A DNA stretch of 64,000 bases, taken from the NCBI GenBank assembly GCA_012064385.1, contig QRDG01001520.1, positions 744,001 through 808,000 of the forward strand, written 5' to 3'. The notes below the pieces were generated by a model. That model made no database searches and was not told the DNA's origin. It saw only the letters and a list, made by a program, of their open reading frames with translations. The position numbers were made by a program, and so were the translations under genes. Each line of letters opens with the position of its first letter. Positions within the stretch are counted from its first letter, which is position 1. This stretch comes from Puccinellia tenuiflora. Its lineage: Eukaryota; Streptophyta; Magnoliopsida; Poales; Poaceae. Positions 32,525 to 42,525 of the stretch are shown here, in pieces.

Positions 32525-32900
32525 CCGGTGAGAAGCGGTGAGAAATCAAGGCGGGAAACGGTGGCACGCGCGGGAAGCCACGGGTGGATGGTGAGGCGAC
32601 GCGCCGGTTTAATGCCGGCGATACGTCTCCGCCGCGTGGGCTGCCGCGCCGCTTCGTAAGGCTGCTCCGGCATTAAACCCTAGGAAGGGACGGTTGTTAG
32701 GATGACAGGCGGGCCAAGCCTGTCAGTGGACATGCCCGGACAGTGTCCGGCACCGCGAAGGCAGCGCCCAAAGTTGGAGGACCTGTTCGCGGTGCCGGAC
32801 AGATTTTAGACCGGACAAAGTCTTTGCGACCCCCGATGTGGCCTGTTTTTCTATCCGACGTCTTTACGGCCCCCATTACGACCCCGTGGAGATGCTCTGA

Positions 32901-33654
32901 GGGAACGCGGCGATCGGCCCGGCGGTGAAGGTCTCTACGGTGGAGGCTCCCCATCATTGATTCGAAACAATGGTCGATCTCTTTTGTTCATGTTCCCCGA
33001 TAGCGGTGACGCATCTTCCCAATGTCTCGCGTGGTGTGCTCGGTCAGTTGGATGTGGATTCATGGGAGGTTCTAGCATCCCTCCTGCATCGACACGGCTT
33101 CGAACCGAAAAATCGCAGAAGGAAAGCTGGGGGACCGAAAAACACACGGAATCCCGCTGCCCTCGCACGCACGCGGCACGCGCAGGATGGACGTGCCGGA
33201 CAGCCCGTTGGTTAAAATTAGGCGCATGGTTGGATATGATCACCCACCGCGGCGAGGCGCGACGCGTGATGTACGTTTACCTGCAATCGAGTACCTGTCT
33301 TGTTTTGCTTTGTTCGTCTCCAAACACACGATTTTTCTGCCAAAACCAAAAAGGTGACTTCGATCATGCGTACGCGTACCAGACTACCAGGTACAGCCAC
33401 GGTGACTGATCAAATCATGAGCAGTTCGATCGCCCAACAGGTGTCACGCGAATTGCAGGGCGATTTTCTGGCCACAGGAGAGTTCGAGTTTCGTTTACAC
33501 ACGTCAGGAAACTATACACATACGATGCATTTTGAAAAAACCACTCCACTGGCGTCTCGTGTCCCACGTGTGCCTAAATCATCAGCCCTTCATGATCGTC
33601 GTTTTCAAAACAGCAACACCAGCTAAAACAAAGTTTTACAAAAGATGAAAATGA
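32901..33654. other. intergenic, no gene recognised
   Basis: ORFs up to 150 codons show no domain and overlap on both strands. The last ~35 bp match the repeat at 38670-38714. Confidence 0.45.
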
Positions 33655-33667
33655 GGTCCACAAGACC

Positions 33668-36600
33668 TTTTTTTTTTTGAACAACAAGAGGCGCCCGAGG
33701 CGCCAAATACATTCAGCTCAAAAACAGTATACAACATGTGTTACAATGCCTGGCATAGAGATATTTGCAAGAGCTGTTACCGTCGGACAGGCAGAGTTTC
33801 TATGAGCTGAATTTCTGCAACTAAAATTAGGCTCAGATCGAGATGATCTTATTGCCTGTTGAGCGCAGTTGTGAGCAACACTATTGATTTCCCTGGATAA
33901 GTGAAAGATATTAGCACGTAGGTGGGCTGTCAGATTTTTGAATTCCGAAACTCGCTTCCTGATCTCCCAAGGGACATATCCTCCTGTAAGAGAGCTTGCT
34001 GCGGCTGCACGAGTAAGAGCTAAGCAATCTGATAGGAATGTGGGTCCCTGTAGATTGAGCAAAGACGCCACATGCGCCGCAAGTTCAAGGGCCGCCGCTT
34101 CAGCTTGCAAAGCAGAAGAAACCTCCATAGTTGTAGCTTGGATGAAAATGTCGAGGTCGCGTCCTTGCTCCTTGAAGTGGCAGTAGACACCTAGACCAGC
34201 CTTTTTCTGGAAATCGGCCGATCCAGTTGTTTGTTTCCAAGCTGCATCTAAATAGAGTTTTGGACCTGCAAACAGAATATCAGTTTTCACCGTACAACTT
34301 TGAACTATAGGAGCATCCGCCTCTTGGATCTGAAGCTGACATGTTTGATTCTGTGGAGACTGGGATGAGTACAACGGTAAAAGATTAGCGGTAGAGGTCG
34401 TCTCCACTTTAGGAAGCATAGCTTGTGCTGCAATATTCACCTGATACGGCCATCCAACTTTCCTGCAGAAAAGAAATTCATTCCTGGACTTCCACAAACA
34501 CCACAAGAAAGTGAATATATTGTGCAAAGAGGCTTGAGGATGCGAGAGCTTTGTAATGTTGAAAATGATCTCTGAAACTGAGGTGGAGTTGGCAGTGAAA
34601 ATATCAGTACGGAGATACCATGGTGGAAGAAACCAGGCTGCTCGAGCAAACGGGCATGTAAAGAAAAGATGTATGTCGTCCTCGGCTTGACCGCATCTTG
34701 AGCAAAGTGAAGCAATATGCTTGGAGAATCTGCCTGCCCTTTGCCCAGTAGGAATTGCTTTTCTGAGAAGCCTCCAAGCAAAAACCTGAATCCTTGGCGT
34801 CAAGAGCTTGTTTTTCCACACTTGATTGAGGAGCAGAACTGTTCGTGCCTGAACCTGCACTGGCGTCGGTTCACCTGAGTCCTGCAAAAACTTAAGACAA
34901 GTACGATATGCACTCTTAGAAGTGCATTGTCCATTTGGCGTTAGCTTCCAGCACAGGATATCAGGATCCGTCGAAGAAATAATAGGGGTGTGCTTAATGA
35001 TAGAGGCAGTGGGTTGCATAAATAAAGAGTCAATCAAGTCACTGTTCCAAAGTTTTTGCCCTGGGATCCAGAGGTCCGACACCACTGCCGGATATGAAAA
35101 GTTTGCCTCCTGAAGAATGAGATCATCGTAAACTCTAGTCCAAGCTTCACACCAGGGAGAGCTCCAGACCGAGATGTTACCCTGAGTAATTTGATAAAAA
35201 GAGTTACGATGTAAGAGAGGAATAACCTTGAGAACAGAGGTCCAAAAGGCCGACTTAGGGAGGTTAGGCCTGGGCCTCCAAATAGAAGAGTCATGGAAGT
35301 ATTTGGATTTCAAAATATTGTGAAGAAAGCCGTGCGGGTCCTTAGCTATTCTCCAGGCCGCCGAGAGTAGCAGACCATGATTCACAGCCTGAAGATTTCG
35401 AATCCCTAGCCCTCCTTCCTTTTTTGGCGCACAAATATCCTTCCAGGCCCTAAGACAAAGAGTTCTAGACTTTTGGTCATTAGAGACTCCAGTCCACCAG
35501 AAGTTTCTAATGATGGCGGTTAATTTAGCTAAGAACTTTTTGGAGAAAATTATGTTTGACATGTAGTAAACCGGAATGGAGGAAAACACGGAGTTAATAA
35601 GTGTGATCCTGGCCGCGTGAGATAAAGTATTGGCTTTGTAGGTACTGAGCTTTGTTCTAAATTTCTCAATGACGAAGTGATAAGCTTCTGACCTGTTCTT
35701 AGCTGGGAGGATTAGAGGGTGGCCAAGGTGCTTAAAAGTGGCATCTATGAGAGGAACAGGGAAAACTTGCCTAATAGCATTAGCCTCATCAGATCGAACA
35801 TGCTTACTAAAGATAATACCTGACTTGTCCCAGTTTGGGGTCTGTCCTGAGACCAGACAAAAAGAGTGGAGAATAGCCTTCATGTGATTCGCCTCTTGAA
35901 CCGTTGCCCTGCCACAAATCAGTAGATCGTCTGCAAAGAGCAAAGAGTGAATAGGGGGACAATTCGGCCCCAAAATAACTCCCGTGAGGGAGCTGTCCGT
36001 CATGGCATCCTGTAAAGCTAAAGAAAGTTCATTGATAGCAAGAACAAACAGGTAGGGGGACAAAGGACAACCTTGCCTGATACCCCTGTGACTGACAAAA
36101 TTCGAATAGGGCTGGCCATTAATGACAACTGAAAAAGTAGGCGAAGAAACACATGCGTGGATCAAATTTATAAAGTGAGCATGCAACCCTTTGCGAGATA
36201 GAGCCGCAATTATAAACGGCCACTCTAACCTGTCAAAAGCTTTGGCTAAATCTATTTTAAGCATAAAAGCTTTTTCCTTCCAAGTGGACAACGCAAACGA
36301 ATGGGTGATCTCCTGGGCTACAATGATGTTATCACTAATTCTACGGCCTTCAATGAAAGCTTGTTGGGTGGGATGAATGTAGTCCGGCAGGTGGGGTTTG
36401 AGTCTATTAGCTAGACATTTAGCAATGAGTTTATAAATGACATTACACAGGCTAATAGGTCTATAATCCGCCGGAACCAAAGGCACCAACTTTTTGGGAA
36501 TAAGAATTATGTGGGTATCGTTTATATGAGCTGGAAGCACAGCTGTTTGAAAGAAATTCTTTACCAATTGATAGACGTCGTCTCCAATCCAATTCCATGT

Positions 36601-38533
36601 TGCAATATAGAATTCTACATTGAAACCATCTGGACCCGGGGAGGCATTTTTCTTCATGTCATTGAGTGTGTTCCAAAGTTCCTGCTTATCCGGGATAGAG
36701 TATGTAGCATCATGCATGTCTTCCGGAATAGAAGTATGATGGAATGGCTTACCCAGGTTGACATTTGACGAAGCAAAAATGGACCTGAAATACATTACAA
36801 AAGTGTGGCTAATACGATCAGGCATAAAGTGTGTTAGATTATTTTCATCCTTGATAGATACAATGGTATTCCTTCTTCGTCTTTTCGCCACCGCACGATG
36901 GAAGAAGGCCGTGTTTTTGTCACCCTCTTTAATCCAATTTTTCTTCGCCCTTTGTCTGTAGTAATCATCTAGTTTTGAGGCACATTGCTCATACTGAGCT
37001 GTTAAGTCAGCCTCAAGAGCATGGTCTTGCAAGTCCGGCGGCTGAAGCTGGATACTCTGAATTTGAGTTTCTAAATCCCGAAGCTCCTGTTGCAGAGGAC
37101 TTTTCTTTTTACACCATACTTTTAGTTTCCCTGCAAGGTGGTTAGTTCTTTTCGAAAAAGATTTGGAAACCGTGGTTTGCCAGGCATCTTTTGCATAATG
37201 TTGGAAGTCTTGTTCTTTAAGCCACCAATTTTCAAATTTAAAAAAGTTTTTAATTTTTTGAGTAGTACCATCAGTCGAGAGGAGAATGGGGGCATGATCA
37301 CTATAACAATGCATAATCGGCATGTTGTACACATTAGAAACCGGGTAAGTCACACACCAATCATGGTTAACAAGACATCTATCCAGCCTCTGAAAGAGAG
37401 GGACGGAAGTGAAGCGTTTGTTAGTCCAAGTGTACGCTGGGCCACTAAAACCAAGATCAAACAAACCACAATTCTTAATAAGAGCACGGAAAGCATGCAT
37501 ACGAGTACGATTAATATTTGGAGTGCTCTTATCAGAGTCATACAGCAGGTCATTCAAATCACCGATACAAAGCATGGGCAGATTGCCGTTATCATACAGA
37601 AAAGATGCAACCTGCTCCCAGATAGTAGTCGTTTGGCGATGGTAGGGATCTCCATACATACAAACTAAGCCAAAACGCTGGTTTGTCGACCTAACGATAG
37701 CAGTAGCTAGTATGACATGAAAGGATGCAGTATGAATAAAGAGATGCAAATCATCAGACCACATAAGCCAAAGGCCCCCTGAACGCCTCCGAGAAGGAAC
37801 TACTACACTATCAGACATGTCAAACCTAGCAGTTATATCAGCAGCATTAAACTTTGACGATTTTATTTCGGAGATGAAGATTACCTGAGGTTTAGTGGCA
37901 GCGACCATCCGAGCAAGGTGGCACATTTTGTGGCTGCCAAGCCCCTTACCGATACCTTGGCAGTTCCAGCCCAAGGCCTTCATGACGCGACCGGTGTCTC
38001 CGACACTCCCTTGTTTACCAATGTGATGCTTGACGAAAAACAGGGAAGGCGAGATCTCCAGCCAATCAACCGAATCGGCTTGGATGGGAGAGGTCTGCTG
38101 AATCGAGGCTGTAGGAGCTGTCAAAGGACTGAATCGGCAGTATAATCGAGATGGGTAACCGCAGAGCTGAGGCTATGTGAGCAGATCCTGTGATGGATAT
38201 ACTCAGACGGGCGCAGAACTTTTGTGGAGGTGCAGATCGGGTCAGCACCGAGAGGACAAGAGATTTGGATGAGCAGTGTCTTGTGGCGGAAGGGAAGAAA
38301 TCGGCAGTAGCAGCAGTGATCAGATTGATTGAGTTTTCTATTTGAGGGAGTGAAAAACAGAGAGGGGAAATTTGGGAGGAGGTCGAGCGGGGGAAGGGAG
38401 GAGTGGAGTAGACCTGGAGCTTGGAGGAGAAATCAAGAGAGAGGAGAGCGGCATGAGCGCCAATCACCGGCATGTCGCCGAAGTCGCCATCGCGGCAATC
38501 GCCATGTTCGCCTTTGCGTGAGGAACTTTTTTC
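33668..38533 (-). mobile_element. L1-type LINE with 13-bp TSD
   Basis: The element is bounded by GGTCCACAAGACC at 33655-33667 and 38534-38546. A T-run at 33668-33678 is the poly(A) tail on the minus strand. ORF2 ends ~40 bp from the tail. The 5' side carries ~550 bp before the ORF2 start and no recognisable ORF1, so the copy is either 5'-truncated within ORF1 or belongs to a family without a standard ORF1. Confidence 0.9.
33718..37983 (-). CDS. LINE ORF2: endonuclease-reverse transcriptase-RNase H
   Basis: An unbroken frame (1,468 codons from 38124). I place the start at Met48 (MKALGWNCQGIG, 37981-37983), where the endonuclease domain begins, giving 1,421 aa. Numbered from 38124: APE-type endonuclease ~49-290 with WNCQG, SEIK (Glu86), GDLND (Asp189) and SDH (277-278); reverse transcriptase ~530-800 with KIDLAKAFD (Asp625) and FADD (730-733); zf-RVT zinc-binding region ~1060-1165 (CSRCGQAEDDIHLFFTCPF); RNase H-like domain ~1288-1430 with LDAAW, QAEAAALELA, LSDCLAL and SVAH. 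It nicks genomic DNA and copies the element RNA in place (target-primed reverse transcription). All catalytic residues are present, so the copy is recent or potentially active in cis if ORF1 is dispensable. Confidence 0.92.
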   Translation of the reverse strand: MKALGWNCQGIGKGLGSHKMCHLARMVAATKPQVIFISEIKSSKFNAADITARFDMSDSVVVPSRRRSGGLWLMWSDDLHLFIHTASFHVILATAIVRSTNQRFGLVCMYGDPYHRQTTTIWEQVASFLYDNGNLPMLCIGDLNDLLYDSDKSTPNINRTRMHAFRALIKNCGLFDLGFSGPAYTWTNKRFTSVPLFQRLDRCLVNHDWCVTYPVSNVYNMPIMHCYSDHAPILLSTDGTTQKIKNFFKFENWWLKEQDFQHYAKDAWQTTVSKSFSKRTNHLAGKLKVWCKKKSPLQQELRDLETQIQSIQLQPPDLQDHALEADLTAQYEQCASKLDDYYRQRAKKNWIKEGDKNTAFFHRAVAKRRRRNTIVSIKDENNLTHFMPDRISHTFVMYFRSIFASSNVNLGKPFHHTSIPEDMHDATYSIPDKQELWNTLNDMKKNASPGPDGFNVEFYIATWNWIGDDVYQLVKNFFQTAVLPAHINDTHIILIPKKLVPLVPADYRPISLCNVIYKLIAKCLANRLKPHLPDYIHPTQQAFIEGRRISDNIIVAQEITHSFALSTWKEKAFMLKIDLAKAFDRLEWPFIIAALSRKGLHAHFINLIHACVSSPTFSVVINGQPYSNFVSHRGIRQGCPLSPYLFVLAINELSLALQDAMTDSSLTGVILGPNCPPIHSLLFADDLLICGRATVQEANHMKAILHSFCLVSGQTPNWDKSGIIFSKHVRSDEANAIRQVFPVPLIDATFKHLGHPLILPAKNRSEAYHFVIEKFRTKLSTYKANTLSHAARITLINSVFSSIPVYYMSNIIFSKKFLAKLTAIIRNFWWTGVSNDQKSRTLCLRAWKDICAPKKEGGLGIRNLQAVNHGLLLSAAWRIAKDPHGFLHNILKSKYFHDSSIWRPRPNLPKSAFWTSVLKVIPLLHRNSFYQITQGNISVWSSPWCEAWTRVYDDLILQEANFSYPAVVSDLWIPGQKLWNSDLIDSLFMQPTASIIKHTPIISSTDPDILCWKLTPNGQCTSKSAYRTCLKFLQDSGEPTPVQVQARTVLLLNQVWKNKLLTPRIQVFAWRLLRKAIPTGQRAGRFSKHIASLCSRCGQAEDDIHLFFTCPFARAAWFLPPWYLRTDIFTANSTSVSEIIFNITKLSHPQASLHNIFTFLWCLWKSRNEFLFCRKVGWPYQVNIAAQAMLPKVETTSTANLLPLYSSQSPQNQTCQLQIQEADAPIVQSCTVKTDILFAGPKLYLDAAWKQTTGSADFQKKAGLGVYCHFKEQGRDLDIFIQATTMEVSSALQAEAAALELAAHVASLLNLQGPTFLSDCLALTRAAAASSLTGGYVPWEIRKRVSEFKNLTAHLRANIFHLSREINSVAHNCAQQAIRSSRSEPNFSCRNSAHRNSACPTVTALANISMPGIVTHVVYCF

Positions 38534-38601
38534 GGTCCACAAGACCTTTTTTCTTTGAAACAAGACAAAAGACTTACTATTTTCATTAATTAAGACCATG
38601 A

Positions 38602-38790
38602 GTACTTGGTTCCACGCTAGACATGTGAAGTTCAACGCTGCCACACAGGTGCCGAAATCATGCAGCAGCAGCTAAAACAAAGTTTTTACAAAAGATGAAA
38701 ATGAGATCCAAAAGTACTTGGTTCCACGACATAACATGTGCGGTTCAACGCTGCCACACAGGTGCCGAAAACATGCAGCGGCCCAAACAC
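38602..38790. repeat. 113-bp direct repeat at the LINE target site
   Basis: TACTTGGTTCCACG occurs at 38602 and 38715, followed by shared TTCAACGCTGCCACACAGGT. The preceding AAAACAAAGTTTT(T)ACAAAAGATG block occurs at 33625 and 38674. The LINE therefore inserted into the first unit of a pre-existing two-unit tandem repeat. Confidence 0.8.
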
Positions 38791-39459
38791 GAAGCATTGT
38801 ACCGAAGCGTAATTATATATGAGTTGATGCCACAAGCGTCCAATCCATCATGCTTCGTTTGGATGTTTGCATTGGGAGGCTTGACATTGTATTGGCTTGA
38901 ATATCAGAGACATTGGGCACTTTTAATTTAATAAAGTTGCGTCACGAAAACAGTCATGAACGGGTTGCGGTTGGGATGATCATCTGCACTTTGTCACCCC
39001 CCTGATAATGAAAATAACGCCCGATCAGATATGCATGAGGTGACTCGAGACGAGACACATATACCATCTGGATCAAGAAAAAGAGCCATGCAAACAGCGG
39101 TCTACTACAGTCTAGCAAGCAGGTATATATAGGCCGTCAACTCAGTCAGGTGTGCACAGATATAAAATTACCTGACGAAGATACATATCCGGCCACATTC
39201 AGAGATATCACGACTGGACCCCTGATATCTCACCTGACGGTCCAATATTTATTTAACTTGTCAAACCCTAGCTAGCAAGGCTAGGCATGAAAGCATTGCG
39301 ATTTTACCACGCCTAATTAGACGACTAGACCGGCAAGATACATGTGTCGCAAAAGAGGCCGGCAGAGCCAAATGGGAAGGTCAAATCCCGATATCATCCT
39401 AGTCAACCCGGCGCCCTTTTGGCCAAACTCCCTGAAACACCGGCTCCAATGTTCGCAAA
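38791..39459. other. intergenic, no gene recognised
   Basis: Short ORFs only, no terminal repeats or RNA gene seen. Confidence 0.45.
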
Positions 39460-40850
39460 TAATACTATCAGGTTCAAATGCCATTAGCCAAACAATGATA
39501 GTGCCGTCTAAAAAAACGAGGTTATCTAGATATCAATGGGCGCTGACCCTCTGCTTGTGGGTGAGGAGGGTACTGTGGCTAAAGTTCCTGAATAGTTACA
39601 GGGTTATAGGATATGATGACACTGTGACCTCCATCCACTGGAAATCAAATACTGTAGGTCATTGCCAACGTCTCTTCATGCCTTGCAAATTGTAATCAAA
39701 GAGCACCGAGAACCAAAATGAGCACTGTAGATCCTGGTCGTCAGCCACCCGTGTCGGAGTAGAACTACATAGGGAGGGTAATGATGCACGAAAGACTTGA
39801 CGATCGAGGGCAAGCAGCGGTTGCGAGAGGCGGCAGGCAGCTAGCCAACGACTTTTTTTTTTGAAAGCGTCAAGGCCGCAATCTCTGCGGCGAGCGATCT
39901 TCTCTTTTCCTTGCTAGCCCGTAGCTGCTACAATCAGTGGCGAAGCCACGTTGAGACCTGTGTGGTCAATTGATCATACAGGTTTTTAATAAATCCTTCG
40001 TATACAAACATAAATCATAAAAAATATAAAATCAGTAAAAATGTATACATTTGACATCACAGATTTGGAAAGACATCACAGCGTTCAGGTCCTGACTCGG
40101 CCACTGGCTAGCTGCCAGCAGCCGCACTGACGACGGCGGAGCGCGGCGTGTTATTTGTTGCCGCTGACGCCGCGGTGCCGAGCGTAGAAGCGCGAAGAGT
40201 CGAGACCATCGATCGACGGGATCGTGTCGTCTCACACACGTGTTCGTCACACGAATTAGACCAAGTAGCAGGATTATGTGTGTTGCTGCCGGTGCCCAGT
40301 TTGGCGCCGGCTGCTGTAGAGCTCTCGTTGGCTACGTGATTGATCAAGCTTCCTCCACAATTATCAGCGAAGTGCAGTACGTGCCAAACTGCCAATGGCT
40401 GTGCTTTACAGATGGCCGGCTCATGCATGGTAATCAGAGGGCTCCAAATTTGGAGCAGTTTAGTTCTGGTCGTTGCGTACGTGCTGGAAGCTCCGTTGAT
40501 AGTGATCAGCAATCTGCAGAACGTGACAATGGCACTGCTTTACAGATGGCTCCGACTTGGGAAGACGTACATGAATCGCGGATGCAGGAAGACCACGATC
40601 AGGACCGTCGGTTTCAGATCCAGCGCCCACGGCGAGAACGAGTTTGTCCGAAGTAACAACACTCGCATTTGGCTACTGTTGGATATGTTACAAGAAATCA
40701 AGTTTGATCACAACTGGTGACGTGGTTGCAATCCATGCGCGAACCGCACAGTTTAAAGCAGAACTCGACGGGGACACGAGGATCAATCAGAGGATGAATT
40801 ATGGTGATCACTGATCGCTACGTTAAAAAAAAAAGCTAATAGCTGATCAC
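39460..40850 (+). repeat. segmental duplication, unit 1
   Basis: Shares long blocks with 41506-42525 in the same order: ACTATCAGGTT, AGACGAGGTTAT, ATCAATGGGCGCTGACC, GAGCACCGAGAACCAAAATG, CGATCGAGGGCAAGC, CACTCGCATTTGGCTACTGT and TCAATCAGAGGATGAATTAT. The copies differ by many substitutions and indels, so the event is old. No conserved long ORF is common to both. Confidence 0.8.
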
Positions 40851-41505
40851 CGAATCAAGGCACCAGCTCGAACACACGATGAGATGTCGCTGCTGAACAA
40901 ACCAAGCCGCCATGGCCATCCCAACGAACGCGCAGCTCGAACACCCCCCTGCATTCCCAAGACGACGCTCCTAAGAATAAAAGCGGCGGCCTAACGCCGC
41001 CGCTGACCATACAGGGAACTAGACTGTCGCCTAGCAGGGGATCGAGGGGTGAGAGGGAAACGACCAGAAGCCGTCGAGGTTCTGGATCTGGCAGAGGACG
41101 AGCGGGATGAGTTGGGGAGGCTTCACCTTCAGATCTGGAGCAAGGACCGGCGGAGCGCCCCCCATGCCACGAACTCCGACCTAGAACCCCTCGCCGCCCA
41201 TGCGAATGAGAGAGCGGGATGCACAAATCACGGATGCCACCCGCTGCAGGGTCGACACCATCCCATTCACCCGAGGCCGCCGCCCCAGCATTCCTTAGCC
41301 CTCCACACGAGGTGAAGCGACGAACAACCCGCCGCCACCTTCCTAGACGTCGCGCGGGCTTTGCTCTGGAACGCCTCCGGGACGGCGATGTGGCTAGGAC
41401 GGGACGAGGGAGAAGAGGAGGGCTAGGGTTTCGCCCCCTGGGTCGCCTCCGGAAAGATGACACGAGGGGAGAGGAGAAGTCTTCCGAATAACCGGGTCTA
41501 GTCTA
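40851..41505 (-). other. GC-rich spacer between duplicated units
   Basis: Absent from the duplicated units. A 202-codon minus-strand ORF (40855-41463) is rich in Arg, Pro and Ser. The minus strand starts GGAAGACTTCTCCTC and contains AAACCCTAGCCCTCCTC, which recalls the 5' end of plant LINEs or of GC-rich retrogenes. No domain is recognised and I do not call a gene. Confidence 0.35.
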
Positions 41506-42525
41506 TTGTACACTATCAGGTTTAAAATGTCATTAGCCAAATAATGAAAGTGCCGCCTAAAAAGACGAGGTTATTTACTCATCAATGGGTGCTGACCCTC
41601 TGTTTTTTTTTTTTGACTACTCCACTGTGGCTAAAGTTCCCTAAAACTAGCTACAGGGTTTCAGGATCTGGTCACACTGTGACCTCTATCCACCGGAAAT
41701 CAAATGCTGTAGGTGATTGCCAACGTCTCTTGATGCCCTGTAAATTGTAATCAGAGAGCACCGAGAACCAAAATGAGCAGTGTAGATCGTGGCCGTCAGC
41801 CTCCCGTGTCCAAAGTCCAAACACAAGTATAGACGGGAATGATGGAAGTCGAGTTGATGATCGAGGGCAAGCAAAGCAGCGGTTGCGAGAGTCGGCAGGC
41901 AACGACTTGGCGAGCATGCATGTCAACAAGGCCGGCCGCAATCTCTGCGGCAAGCAGCGGAGTAGGCCGTAGCTGCTAGCAACCGCACTGACGTAGGATC
42001 GAAGGCGGAGCGGATCGAGCGTGGAAGCGCCAACAGTCGAGCCCATGGATCGACGGGATCATTCGTCGTCTGGGCAGTGTCATACACGTGGTGTTCGCTC
42101 GGCACACGAAGAATTGGACCGAGTGGGTGGTAGGATTTGTGATGGCGCCGGGTGCATGTGGCTCATCAGGCTAGCTCCTTCCTCGACAATAATCGGCGAT
42201 CTCTGCAGTACGTGCCAATGGCTGCGCTTACAGATGGCTTCGAATTTGGTCCCGTTTAATTAATTAGCGCTGGCAGTAGCTCGCTGCGTGAAGGTCCAGG
42301 AGAACCAGTCTGTCCGAATTAAGCAGCTACTACACTCGCATTTGGCTACTGTTGGACATACTATATTACAAGAAAAATTATACTTACTGTAGTTTGGAAT
42401 TCACAACCGGTGACGTTGCAATGCGACAGTTTAAAGCAGGGCCCGACGGAGACAGGAGACTCAATCAGAGGATGAATTATTACGGTGATCATTGTTGATC
42501 GATACGTTTATAAACAAAAGAAAAA
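41506..42525 (+). repeat. segmental duplication, unit 2
   Basis: Second copy of the region at 39460-40850, offset ~2.05 kb. It is shorter because unit 1 carries extra sequence around 39860-40090 and 40430-40640. Contains no recognised gene. Confidence 0.8.

Larger units (their letters stand above)
31360..32897. mobile_element. complete Harbinger-like cargo element (TSD TGA)
   Basis: 1,538 bp with inverted ends GAGCATCTCCAC...GTGGAGATGCTC, flanked by TGA at 31357-31359 and 32898-32900 (3-bp TSD as in PIF/Harbinger, although TTA is more usual). The left ~140 bp match the element at 11865. It carries one intact ORF on the minus strand with its own TATA box and no transposase, so it is non-autonomous. 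Confidence 0.75.

Noticed and set aside
40855..41463. 202-codon minus-strand ORF as a host gene
   Set aside because: Arg/Pro/Ser-rich composition, no domain, other frames also open; may be LINE 5'-end-like sequence.
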